Of a DNA stretch of 64,000 nucleotides, positions 25,526-36,787 are shown piece after piece. Both the position numbers and the translations under genes were made by a program. The DNA comes from Pyxicephalus adspersus (taxonomy: Eukaryota > Chordata > Amphibia > Anura > Pyxicephalidae), in NCBI RefSeq assembly GCF_032062135.1, contig NC_092861.1, positions 55,531,268 through 55,595,267 of the forward strand. The letters run 5' to 3'. Positions within the stretch are counted from its first letter, which is position 1, and each line of letters starts with the position of its first letter. The notes under the pieces were generated by a model. That model made no database searches. It saw nothing but the letters and a program-made list of their open reading frames with translations, and was not told the DNA's origin.

Positions 25526-25735
25526 GGGCCTGATTAATAAAGGTCTCCAAGACTGGAGAAGATACACTTCTCAATGATACACTCATCAATGAACCTAGGT
25601 GATCCAGCAAACCTGGAATGGATCAGGTCCAGGATTGAAACTATTTTCTAACAAAAAGCAAATGACTTTTAAGAAATTCATTACAGGTTTGTACGATTAT
25701 CCAGGTTCACTAGTGAGTGTGGGAGGGCGAGGCTA
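25526..25735. mobile_element. GATTTAT foldback MITE, copy B (right end lost)
   Basis: Left half is intact: GGGCCTGATTAATAAAGG, TCTCCAAGACTGGAGAAG, GATCCAGCAAACCTGGAATG. The central block (CTAACAAAAAGCAAATGACT) and the start of the mirrored half (TTACAGGTTTG...ATCCAGGTTCACTAG) follow. The final CTTGGAGAGCTTTAATAAAT segment seen in copy A is missing, so the element is truncated near 25735. Confidence 0.8.
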
Positions 25736-28700
25736 ACAGCTAACTATTTGCTTCTGTTCACCATCAGACCTAAGACCCCTGAAAACAGGGTTATCTGAGC
25801 TTGTAATTTTTTTATATTTAGTCTCTCAGAAATATTGGTAATGAAGGTTACAAATAGCTTTGTGGAACATTCAAAGAGCTGTATATAAGTCTGCCTTCTG
25901 CTGGAACAAATGATCTGTTTGCTATGCTTAGTAAAATCCTATTTCATACAGGTAGGATGATGTTACAGAGAATTTTAAAGCGAGAGGTAAAGAGATTTTC
26001 AAAGCTGTTAAGCACCATTGCATAGGACCAGCATACGTGACACTTAAATCAAAATGCATTCACAAGTAAACAGATAATATAGTTTATTTTGGTTGGAATT
26101 TTATAAAGTGAACTTAGCATGGCCTGAGACTGCAACTACATCCCTGCGTTTCCACATATGCATTTTCTCTGTGTTTTTAAAAAGTGTAATGCATTGCAAT
26201 AGACTTCTAAAGACCCTAATATGCACCAATGCAAAAAATACAAGGAACTCTCTGTAACCCTGTGGAACTCTCTCTATTCCTATTCTTGGACTACACACAT
26301 GGCCTGGACCTTAACATTAACCCTCATGCATCCCAGGACTAAAATATGTCCCCTGTTATCCAATAGAAAAATTGTACAGTATATCCTGGTCACAGAGGGT
26401 CTGCCACTGAACAGTGGAAAGACAGGTATAGAGCATAGTGGAGCATACCACTAAGAGTGGATGCCTATAATCAGCTTGTGCAGAAACCATGTTCACAGGC
26501 TGGTCCTAGGTTAAGATTTTTGGGGATTCATAGAAGATTATGGCCTAATTCACAATGGCAGTGAGACTGCGGTGTATTTACTGCTTCCTCATCCCAGGAA
26601 ATGCTGCCGCATGGGGAGATGCTGCGGAAGCCCCCAAAGGGAGTGAATAGGGGTGAATACTAGTGATACTAATACCGCTCACTACTGGCAGCTGCCAAGT
26701 GTGCAGACACTGGTTCTCTTTGAGCCGGTGCTGCCGTGCGAGTCCTCGAGCTTCTGGCATAGGGAGGCGTACAAAATCAAATAATCAGGTGGTCAATATT
26801 AAAAGGTGTTTGCACATCACCATTATTGTTAATATGGGTACTTTCATACGACAAAATAATTTTCAAATCCTATAAACTTAATATATTTTATATCACAGTT
26901 TTCTGCCTGGGTAAATAGGATCTTAGTCACAGGAAAAATAATCTGGTCACAACAAAATTTTATATATCTGCATATTTGTTTCCTTCAGATGCTAATAAAA
27001 CAGCGGAAATTAATAATATTTACTGATCTGTGTTAGTGATCTATCCTTAGTGATCAACAGCAAATACCTGAAGTGTAAAAAATATGTCCTACACTGAAAA
27101 TTGATTGCCATATTTACCAAAATGAAGCGGGGATTTGTAATTAATAGAGTTTGCCTTTTAGCTAAAAAAGCAAAACAATTGCAAAGATCAGGTATTCTGC
27201 AATAGATGATTTTGTCCAATTACATAGTACTGTGCTTTTTCATACTAATAAAATCACTTTGTGGTCATAAAAAAGTAAACTTCTCTTAAATGTATGTATT
27301 GCTTTTTTGTTATCAAATCAATATTGTTAGAACATTTAGTTCTACATGTGTAATGTCTCAATTTATCAGAACAATACCTAGTCTGAGTGCATCTCTCAAC
27401 TAAATTAATTATATTTGTAATAAAATAAAAAACAAAAAAAATCACATTTTAATTGAAACATGTATTCGATTAATACAATCAGCACAGACACGGTAACAAT
27501 TTAAATTGTATATAGCAAATGCACATAAAACCAAAATCTAACAAAACATATTACAGAGAGATTGACAGCCAGAAAAATGGCAACTTTAATGGGTGACCTA
27601 TAAATTCTACCTTAGGTAACAACCTACCTAACCTAACAATCTACCTTAGGATTTTCTTCTTGTTTTTAGACCCAAAAATGTTAAGCCCCTTACAAACCCT
27701 TTAACTTAAATTTAAAAGAAGGCACCTATACAAATACTCAGCCAAAATAATAGGTATCTTTCAATATCCTCTATCCAAATTATATGCTAGCATTGGGCTT
27801 ATTTCTGGTAAACAATTGGATATCCGACTTGCTAATTTTACCATTCCACCCTTCCTGAATCTCAAGCATTTGAAGGCCCTATACCAGACCTAAAAATTCA
27901 GCCATTAATTGATTACTAGTTAGCCCATTGGTGATCTGGTATGGAATAGGAATCTTGTGCTAGATTGTGTCTGAGACAATCATAAATCTTTGTCTAAACT
28001 GACAAAAATTCTATTTGGAGCTTTACCTGTCGCTCAAAAACAATCCCATTTTATAGCTTTACAGCTTTAGCCAGACTAAGCTGATAGGGGTAGGGACTTA
28101 AAGGGGCATAACTAGAACTTGACCCCAATAAAAATGCTACATTATCCACCAAAACTATCTGCACCTCTTGTCTCTCCTCACTTTGCATTATCATCCACCA
28201 CTGCTAACATCAACAACTGCCTTCCACCTGCAGCAAATTTCTGTTTTAAATGATCCAGCAGAAAATAGAAAATACATTTTGATTGCAGAGCTGATGCTCT
28301 CTGCAACATCATAAAAAGACCTAATATCCTTATTTTCTGCTTTTTTAAACAGGTAAGCCCCTGGTCTCTTCACATTTAGAACTCATATCATCCTCAAAAC
28401 CCTTCACCTTTAAACCTACAGATATGCAGGGTTGGAAAAGAGTAGGCCTGCAGGCTATAGGCTGCCGGTGGTGGAAGGACCAGGGAAGCCTAAATTTTTG
28501 GGCTGGGGCTAGTGACTTATGTGGACCATGACCTGCCACTTCCTTGACTTTAATATAAATTGGTTCCCAAAGCAAAATAATAACTTCACTTCATGAAGGG
28601 TCTGGCCCTGGAACTAAGATTTTTTAGTTCATTACCTCATCCTGCTTTAATATTGATTAATATAGCACATACTCTGTCCTCTGTCACGTGCTTGTTAAAA

Positions 28701-29825
28701 TGGAATTTTACTGATAATAATATGTATCATTCTTACCCATTGTTATAGATATCCATCACAAGTCAGTAGTTTTAAAGTAAAAGTATGACAAGGTTTGGTT
28801 AACTAGGTACGGCATGTAGCTGACAGCATAAATAACACCAACAGCACAGTCAGCTTGTTAAAATGGTTTTGGAAATAAAACATTCTAAAACAGATTTTAA
28901 ATGTAGATTTTATTCACTGGAGCCCACACTCATGAAATGCCTTGACTACGATCTCCTCTGTTGGACTAATAACTCCTAGTTGTTCTTCCCCATGAATTAA
29001 AGATATGAAACCATAAAAAGGGTTAATGTTTAAGCTTTGTGAGAACTCTCTTTTTAGAATTGTTAAGACAGGTATAAATAAATCTCAAAGTAAAAGTAAT
29101 TATCAGAAAAATGGACCAATACATACATGATCAAATTATTAAAATTATAATATTTTACTTACTTGATACTTCCTCCTTAAGCCCATGTTTTAGAAACAGC
29201 CAGTTAGGGTTCAGTTGATTTTTGAAGTTAAACACAGTATTACTTCCAGATAAAAAATTAAACTTATTAAAAAAAGAACAAAAGGTCCACTGAGCAAGAA
29301 ATAGTCAGTATTCATTAAAACTGTAATACCAGTTTAAACAAAACTTGCACCATCTGTTCCACCCTGAAATTACACTTGCAAAAACAAAGTAAATCACTCT
29401 AGCGCCATTAACAAGTAAAACTGAAGGTTTGCTGTCTGAATAACTTACAGTCTGTGTATGAAAGGCTACATCTGTGCTATCTGTCTTCTCTCTTGCATAC
29501 AGAGTTTAAATGCAAGACTAGACAATCGTGAATCCAAGGACAGTAACCAACAATGAATCTTGTCTAATGAAAGTATCTGATGGAGCAAGAACAGTACTTC
29601 AAGTACATGAATCAAAACCATTCTGTGTGCTAATATGTATGAAGCCAGAAATGACCTTCACATGCCTGCTTGGTCTCTTGTTTTTGCTTATTTCTTTTTG
29701 GTGTTTAAAGGTAGAGTTAGTATTTTATCCTTTTTTTTCAATATGTGTGCTTTCAAACCCATTAAACATTATAGAATTGGTACTGCATATGTAATGAAAA
29801 AAATAAACAATTTGCTTTGTGCAGC
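25736..29825. other. No gene or repeat recognised
   Basis: 4 kb of AT-rich DNA. A GC-richer patch at 26560-26760 (TGCTGCCGCATGGGGAGATG region) could be an old element but has no visible ends. No ORF shows a domain. Confidence 0.4.
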
Positions 29826-30266
29826 TGTAAAGACCTTTCTTTTTTTTTTTTTTCGTGCAACACCCTTTTTTGTAAAAAATGAATGGGAACGAAAAGCCTC
29901 CGGGATACCTACGTCAGGCATCCAGGGGGGCTCCTGGGTGCTCCTTCTGTGCATGCCCTAGCATCTTGGGCATGCGCAGAAGGAGCCTTTTCGTGGGGAA
30001 AAAAATTTTTTTCTCAATCTCACGTATGCGCAGTAGGAACGGCAATTTTTTTTCATTTCATCCTTCGTCACCTAATGAAGGATGTAGGATGAAGAATCCG
30101 GAAGAAGAGGAGAAGATGGCGGCGCCTGGAACGCCAGCTGCAGGACGGATTTTGGGACGACGCTGGACCAGATGCAAGACACCCCTGGAGGGAACGGACT
30201 GCCCTGTGGGATGAAAGGTAAGTGTATTTTTTTTGTTTGGCAGTTTTTAGTTTAGTTCCTCTTTAA
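29826..30266 (+). mobile_element. TTAA-type element (AAAGNGGAACTAAAC family), copy 2
   Basis: Right end GTTTAGTTCCTCTTTAA (TTAA at 30263-30266) is the reverse complement of the copy-1 left end. It shares GGGCATGCGCAGAAGGAGC and the CCGGGATACCTACGTCAGG / GCTCCTGGG region, in opposite orientation to copy 1. The left end is decayed (about 29826, TGTAAAGACC). The GC-rich segment 30085-30215 resembles an exon and ends AAAGGTAAGTG, a strong donor-like site (GT at 30218). The 111-codon ORF across it is probably chance; no protein family is recognised. Confidence 0.7.
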
Positions 30267-31424
30267 TGTCTTTATTGTGGACCAAGGATCATGAGTTGCT
30301 AAAGTTTCCTAATTTTTGTATTTAGCACAAGTGATGAGGAATAGTGAGAAATGTTTTTTAGTGAAAATTTTTGCTAGTTTGTGAAATTAGCTGCAGATTT
30401 TACACATTAGTTTCAAAGCCCCTGAACATGGTATTCTCACCAAAATTGCTAAAGAAATCAGGGGGCTTGGTAGGAACATGCCCCAAGTGGCACATATTCT
30501 TAATATGTATTTTTTTTCTTTGAAGTGAACAATTCTTGTTAAAACTATTTAATTAAATTGCCTGAAAAGTACTTTGCCAAGCCACTAAACACGGCACTAT
30601 GACCAAACAACCTACTAATAAGTAACAAAGCAAAACCTCAAAAATGTAAACGGGTAAACAAATTCTTCCTATCAATCACTATCCAACTTATTCACTTAGT
30701 TGGTGATACTGTTAATGCATACCTAATGACACATACATAAAATAATATGTAAATATGCTAATTTTCATAAAATGACAATTTGTAATAATCTGCTAAATAG
30801 CCTAAAGGAAAAAATATTAATCCTTAAAAAATAATAAGCCTAAAGATTCTGTGGCACTCTTTTTTGTTGTCTTTTCCGGTAGCTCATTTTCTAGCTGTAT
30901 ATCAACCAAGCATCTTTGTGCTTGAGGGACTAGAGCCTTCTCTAATCCTTCATACCGTGAGCATCACAGACACTGTTTACAGGGATAATAGATGCACAGC
31001 ATTCCTTTGTGCTACCTCTGTTCCAGGAGACACTTTCAATCAAACGTTACTGTCTGTACTACAATTTCAATAGCGTCATGTAATAGTAATTGACACATTG
31101 CAGGATGGCATGCAGAAATAAATTAGTTTCTGGTACAGAAAAATGTCAGAAGCCTAATTTATTACTCTTTTAGGCAGTTTGGCAAAATATTTCCAGACAT
31201 TTATGCTGCCTCAGTTAACTAATAGTTTATGCAGCAGGAAACCTGAATGAATCAGGACTAGGGCCTGTTTGTATTTAAATATGAAATAATTGTTTTTAAA
31301 TACGCTGCACTCTCTTAAAGTTGCCTGTTAAATATTTTACTTTTTTGTTAATGTTTATTAAGTTAGGTTAAATTCATATGGACAGTCGAAAACCATGTTG
31401 TTAAGTATTCTAGGGCAGTCAATT
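30267..31424. other. No gene or repeat recognised
   Basis: AT-rich; one short ORF (30864-31073) without a domain. Confidence 0.45.
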
Positions 31425-31625
31425 TTAAAGTGGAACTTTAAAATTGCTATCCTGGATTTCTTCTTCTTTCTGGTGCAGAGGAACCAACAGGCACCACCAT
31501 CTTCTGGAGACCTCTTCCGGGTTCTTCTTACGACACCTGATTTTGCATTGCACTGAGCATGTGTGAGATTTTTACTTTGCAGAAAAGCATGTGCAGAAGG
31601 AGCAGCTTGAAGCCTCCTGGGGCAC
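31425..31625 (-). mobile_element. TTAA-type element (AAAGNGGAACTAAAC family), copy 3, decayed
   Basis: Begins TTAAAGTGGAACTTTAAAAT. It carries diverged versions of the family blocks: CTTCTTCTTTCTG, CTTCCGGGTTCTTCTTACG, AGCATGTGTGAGA, GCATGTGCAGAAGGAGCAGC and AGCCTCCTGGGGCACATGA. The CpGs of the better-kept copies appear as TpG or CpA, as expected for an older methylated copy. The right end is not recognisable. Confidence 0.6.
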
Positions 31626-32500
31626 ATGATCCACACAAACTAAAAAAAGACTTGTTTTCAATTTATAAAAGGGTTATCCACCCAATATGATGTTAGAAAT
31701 GTCATGAGAGGTCTGCTTTAGGAGCAAATAGTAAAGAGGAGATATTGACAAAGATAGATATGTTTTAAAAGCATTTTCTAAAACATTTCAGTTCTCTTGT
31801 CACAGGCCATGAAGGATTATCTGATATCCCACAGAACACTTTTAACTGCAATGCAACTGCTTGAATATGTGGTAGGAAAACGTTCCTATTCAAGTCTAAT
31901 GAATCTGCATCAGTCTGAATCTGCGAATGTACACTGAATTCCAAAAATACAGAAAAATAGTTACAAAGGGCAATAGATGAAATCTGAAAAACAACCTGTT
32001 ATCGGAGAAACAATGTGGATGGCTCTGCAGACTGCTTCATCTAAAAATCCTAGTTCCTTTTGCTATGTTTATTACGTCTGACCATGAAAAAGAACACAGA
32101 TGAAGACATATCTGTATCTCGGCTAATATTGATATGCATAGTTGTTATAAAATACTGACTCGGAAAGCAAAAAAACTAAAAGTTCAAATAACTACCATGC
32201 AACTGGAATTTCTAGAACCAGAAGTTCAGTTGGCCTTTGTGTTGCAGTACTTTGCATGCTATAATGCAGGGTATCACAGCTTGCAGACAGTGGTTAAATC
32301 CAGCACAGTGCTGCTATTGCCACCCATCACACTAAAAGATAGGACACACATTGCAATGCATTTAAACACACGATAATGTACTATAGTTTGTTGTTTTGCA
32401 TTGTGAAGAAATGCCAGGTCCAGTATGTTTTTTTTCTTAATGAAGCCCAAGTTAATGCTTAGCCTATTAACATACACTGCATAGGTGTGATGGGCTTTTA

Positions 32501-32503
<3 letters not shown>

Positions 32504-32557
<54 letters not shown>

Positions 32558-32561
32558 TTTT
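32504..32561. repeat. (AT)n followed by T21
   Basis: About 37 bp of AT dinucleotides run directly into 21 T residues. Confidence 0.95.
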
Positions 32562-33076
32562 AAGTCTATCACAGGGGATCCTTGATATGCAGCGCACAGA
32601 TGAAGAAACCACAGTACTGTCAGCTGTAACTAGGATAAATGTTACCAGGAGCCCAAGAGTGTGCAGCGAATCAAACTTGACTGAATTACTGCAGACTACG
32701 AATGGAACGTCTAAATTACTTCATATCTCAAGGACACTTGCTGTGAAAAGAGGTCATGGCCCAAAACTGTCTGCTGCAACAATGGTTGAAAAAGTAAGCT
32801 CAGCTGCTGTCAATAAGCATGCCATTTCATAAACAGAAGCATTTCTTTCACTTAAATTTTTATGGTGTCAGTCCATTTCTTGTTTACTTGCCACTTGGTA
32901 AAAGTTAATTAGCTAACCCTCCTACAAAGAGTTCTTGGTAACCACATATTAGGGCACTTTCCATCGGGGTGCGGTTGCTTTGTTTTTGGTAAATATAGAA
33001 CATATTTTATGTTTTGATGTTTTCACCTCATGCAGTGTTTATTTAGTGCAGTCAAGGAGAAAACAATAAGTTGTCA

Positions 33077-33081
<5 letters not shown>

Positions 33082-33115
<34 letters not shown>
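33082..33115. repeat. A34 homopolymer
   Basis: 34 consecutive A. It could be a retroposon tail, but no upstream retroposon body is recognised. Confidence 0.95.
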
Positions 33116-33116
<1 letters not shown>

Positions 33117-34105
33117 ATTGTTCTCCAAGATCCCCCTAGAAGAGCCCATGTTTCCTGTTAAACCCCCTGCCCCTATGTAAATTTTATGCTTTTTCATTTT
33201 ATACCACTTTTCTTCCTGTATGTGGAAAGTGCTATATGGAAAATGAATCACTCTCATCGAATTTGGATCATAAATGTATTTTCAGAGGTTTTTAAAGATG
33301 TTTAGGAATGAAACCTCACAAACTGATTGTGGAAGTAAGTTTCATACAGTTAGGGCAGCATAAGGGAAAGCCCGTGTGGCAAGGATTGTTAGGCAAATTC
33401 AGGAAAAAAACAAGTTTGATTTATTAGCAGAGTAAATAATGTATGTGAGGTGTACTCTCCCATGAAGTATTGAATGCTTTGAAAGTAAACAGACAGATCC
33501 TAACATTGATTTTCTGTTTTGCTGACAAGTTTAGAAACGAAGGAAATGTGTGAGATTGAGTAGAATACGCTAAGATTCTTGCACAAATTGTAGTGCGCAT
33601 TTTTTTCCACTATAAATAGGGAACTGCAGTAGTCCAGGCGACAAGATAAAAATATATTAATTAGCATGAATTAGTTTTGTGGAAGATCAACCTGAATGAG
33701 TTGAGTTTCATGCAATTTCAACCTCAACGAGTTGAGTTTCATGCAATCTGAGTTCTCCTAGACAGTTGATTGATGTTGTTGAGTTCTGTAGACCTAGCTT
33801 TAAGGACAGGTATAACCGTGTATGGTGTGCTTAGCAAAAACAACCTAAAACATGATTCTGTGTTACACTTCGAAATAGTAAAATGTAGACTCCAAAGGAT
33901 AGAAGTAAAAATGGTGAACCTTGTGGGAATCCATATGCCAGTGCGACTAGCATGAAACAGTAAGAATCTACTGTGACCTGCCAGATAGGAAGGGTTAAAA
34001 CTAGTGGAGAGCACTGCCTCTTAGAACACAATAGTCTGGCAACTTTTGGATTAATATTTCATGGCAGCTGACACACTGTGTCTCTTGCTAATACTAGGTC
34101 ATTTA

Positions 34106-34790
34106 TGTTAGCACTGCAGGTCGTGCTGGCGCCGCTGCTCCTAATTGCAGGCACGGGTGCCGGGCCCTATCTTTCAGGTAGAGTAACCCCACTAGCTATG
34201 TTCCATGCCTGAGTTTCCTTCCTGCTGGAGACTTGCTTTGTTGTTTTTAGCTGGCGTGGGTGTGTCTCTCTTAATCTATGAGGTAACACACAGGTAAGGC
34301 ACGTCCCACTACAGGAAGTTGCCTGAGCAATCTCAAGGTTTTACTCTGTGTAACTCCTAGTGCAAAAGTGTTTACTCTGTTTGCTTTGCTGTGTACCGGA
34401 CCTTGCTTACGTTTTTGGACTTAGCCTGTTTGCTGCCTGACCCTGACCTCGGCTTACGTTTTTGGACTTAGCCTGTTTGCTGCCTGACCCTGACCTCGGA
34501 TTACGTCTTTGGACCTTTGCCTGATTGCCGCCTGACCCTGACCTTGGATCCTTGTTTCTGGACTTCTTGGCCACGCAAGCCCCTCGGTACTTGCACCGGG
34601 TATCCTGAGTCCTGTGGTCAGCTGCCACTGGCCTGGGGATTGCTCTGGAGTGGCACCTGGCAGCTACCCTGCAGCCCAAGCCTATCCTCACCATCAGAGG
34701 CTCTAGTGAGGACCTGGTAGCGGCTTAGTTACGCTCCTCTGGAGCATACCCAGTCAGTGGCACAGTGGGTCCACACCCGCTTGCATAACA
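34106..34790 (+). mobile_element. Solo LTR, TGTTAG...CATAACA family, copy 1
   Basis: 685 bp beginning TGTTAGCACTGCAGGTCGTG and ending CCGCTTGCATAACA, so it has TG...CA ends with a TGTTA/TAACA inverted terminus. The flanks ATTTA (34101-34105) and ATGTA (34791-34795) differ at one base and fit a decayed 5-bp target duplication. Copy 2 at 53887-54553 is homologous end to end in the opposite orientation. A 47-bp unit repeats three times at 34406-34547. Near the 3' side CCTCACCATCAGAGGCTCT (34686-34704) is shared with the solo LTR at 43374. No internal gag-pol is attached. The ORFs within are not genes. Confidence 0.9.
34406..34547 (+). repeat. Three 47-bp tandem units inside the LTR
   Basis: Units start at 34406, 34453 and 34500. 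Each reads CTTACGTTTTTGGACTTAGC then CTGTTTGCTGCCTGACCCTG then ACCTCGG, with the third diverged. The homologous LTR at 53887-54553 has two units, so the repeat number varies between copies. Confidence 0.9.
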
Positions 34791-34795
34791 ATGTA

Positions 34796-35085
34796 TTACC
34801 TGAAAAAAAGGTGTATCAGTGTTGTGTCTTTTTCTAAGAATTCAAATTGGAGGGTATAATATATATTACTATCTGTTAACTTGGCATCATAGTTTGAAAA
34901 ATCTTTTCCATCAGCTTTTCTCAAAAATATAGGTTAGTAACAGGTCTGTAGTTGTTCACAGATTTTGGGTTCAATGACAGTTCAATAAGTAACAATTTGA
35001 TGCCTGCCTTTTCCAGTGCCACTAGGATGAGCCCACATTGCAGTGAGTTATTTTGTGAAAAACTGGCCCCAATAACACATTCATT
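34796..35085. other. Unassigned AT-rich stretch
   Basis: May continue the repeat-like tract left of the solo LTR. No coding signal. Confidence 0.35.
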
Positions 35086-35601
35086 GGCCCTGATTCATCA
35101 ATGAAATCCGCGCTCGCTGGTCCGAGCCGGTTTCCCGCAGTCCGGAGTCGAGTGCGCTCGTACACTCGCCCCCTCACTGCCAGCTGGATTACTGCCTTGA
35201 TAATAATGAGCAATAGGGGTCGCGAATCTGCCAATTAGGGCGATTAGATTTCAGCTACGCGATTAAGGAGGATCTGTTAAGCTGTCACTGGTGAGATCAT
35301 AGCAATTTATTAGCGCACACCTGCTCTCTGTTCTGTGCATATCTGCAGTCCTTTACAGGTCAATTAGAATCTTTAATGCTTCATCTTCTTTTGGGTAAGT
35401 GCTACTTTTTTAGGTTATATTGTACTCATTCACAAAAGAATTAATTTATTGTTACATTTGTTGCATTGTTTTTATCCTTTTTGGTTTGCTTTGCAACACT
35501 GCAAACTAATTGAGATCAAGCTGTATATATACTAGTAAGCACTTCATAATATGTCATCAATGCGCGACCGATAATCCGATTCTGCTTGATGAATCAGGGG
35601 C
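35086..35601 (+). mobile_element. GATTCATCA-family element, 515-bp internally deleted copy
   Basis: Left end GCCCTGATTCATCA and right end TGATGAATCAGGGGC form the terminal inverted repeat. The first 470 bp match the large copy starting at 62078 (GC-rich subterminal part, TTATTAGCGCACACCTGC, AACACTGCAAACTAATT, ATGTCATCA). The last 45 bp match the small copy at 41863-41971 (ATGCGCGACCGATAATCCGA). The junction between these parts is near 35560. The region at 35195 preserves the empty target of the LTR found at 53887. The flanks CATTG/CAATG are palindromic, so the target duplication cannot be read. Confidence 0.85.
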
Positions 35602-35924
35602 AATGTCTGATTCCCTGTTTGATAAAAAGAGCCCTATGTTAGTTATGTAATCAACCAGCAAATTAGCAAGGCATGATCATGTACACTCAGTAAATGTAAA
35701 AGGTTGGTATTGAAGACAAGCAACAGAGTTCACCTCTTTCCAGGTACATACGCATATCCTCAAAATAACATTTATTTTGTGCTTCAGTTCACACTTGTCA
35801 AGTCATGGAACTATTACCAGCCATTACACTATTGACAGTGATTGAATGGACTTGAAATATGAATGAAAAACCCATATTTTAGCCTTCATTGGAAGGCATA
35901 TATAATTTCAGTCTACTATTGGTA

Positions 35925-35992
35925 GGCTGTAGAATGTATTCTTCAGACTGTAAAAATGGGCTGTAGAATGTATTCTTCAGACTGTAAAAATG
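35925..35992 (+). repeat. Perfect 34-bp tandem duplication
   Basis: GGCTGTAGAATGTATTCTTC AGACTGTAAAAATG occurs twice without a mismatch (35925-35958 and 35959-35992), pointing to a recent duplication or an assembly artefact. Confidence 0.95.
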
Positions 35993-36348
35993 ATAGCAGC
36001 AGGTTACTGACCACTATTACTATAAGACTGGGTTTACACGGACTGTTTTCCCAGCATTTAATCCTTGGCTTTAAAAGCCCATGTTTTAAATTCAGGCGTT
36101 TTGAAGCTTGCCCTTTAACTGCTGTAAAATGCTGGAAAACGTCTATGCCGCGTTTTTCTGCATTTTACTGCTTTTTTACTGCAATTATGTTTTCAAGCAT
36201 TCTTAAACGCTGGAAAATGCGGGAAAATGCCCCCATTGAAATCAATAGATGCGTTTACCCACGTTCAACCCACATTTTAATTTTTAAACTGTTGCAAAGT
36301 GCATTATTTACAATGCTCAAAAACATGCATTAACCTCCCTAGCGGTAA

Positions 36349-36413
36349 CCCCGAGTGTGACTCGGGGTAGAAAAAAAGATCCTGAAAGTGGTAACCCCGA
36401 GTCACACTCGGGG
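36349..36413. repeat. Twin hairpins with complementary loops
   Basis: CCCCGAGTGTGACTCGGGG (36349-36367) and CCCCGAGTCACACTCGGGG (36395-36413) are each 8-bp stems with loops GTG and CAC. They are also reverse complements of one another, so they can pair separately or jointly. Confidence 0.95.
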
Positions 36414-36752
36414 TGGGTAAACCTATGGGAAGTAATAGTAAGTACAGCCCTACCTGAACCCCTGGTGTCCCGCGTTGTCCATCGCTGCGATCCCTGTCTT
36501 CTATCTTCTTCCTCCTGTGTCTTCTGCACCCGATGAGTCACCTGGGGAGTTCCTGGTGACGTCTGTGCGTGTGTACGTTGCCGGCGGGGCAGGAAATTCA
36601 AATTCAATTTGTATTGCATTCAATACAAAATAACTGTATTAAATGCAATACATTGGATTTATATGTGTAAAAGCAGTACATTTTTTTCATGAACATTTAT
36701 TTTACAGTATAGTATATAAAGTATGAATATATTATTTTTTTTTATTAAAAAA

Positions 36753-36755
<3 letters not shown>

Positions 36756-36785
<30 letters not shown>
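36756..36785. repeat. (AT)n microsatellite
   Basis: About 30 bp of AT dinucleotides inside the TTAA element's AT-rich tail. Confidence 0.9.

Positions 36786-36787
<2 letters not shown>

Larger units (their letters stand above)
31626..34105. other. No gene seen; simple repeats and an unassigned repeat-like tract
   Basis: Holds an (AT)n-T21 tract (32504-32561) and A34 (33082-33115). The tract at about 33280-33850 contains GGGAACTGCAGTAGTCCAGG and tandem-like GAGTTGAGTTTCATGCAAT phrases at 33700-33750. It resembles a dispersed vertebrate repeat I cannot name. The 81-codon ORF at 32587-32832 starts in repeat-adjacent DNA and has no recognised domain. Confidence 0.4.

Noticed and set aside
29879..30214. 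111-codon ORF ending at a donor-like site
   Set aside because: Lies within a TTAA-family element. The donor-like sequence recurs in other element families, and no protein family is recognised.
32587..32832. 81-codon ORF with a donor-like GTAAGC inside
   Set aside because: No recognised similarity, no upstream acceptor that gives a sensible exon, and it adjoins AT and poly(T) tracts.
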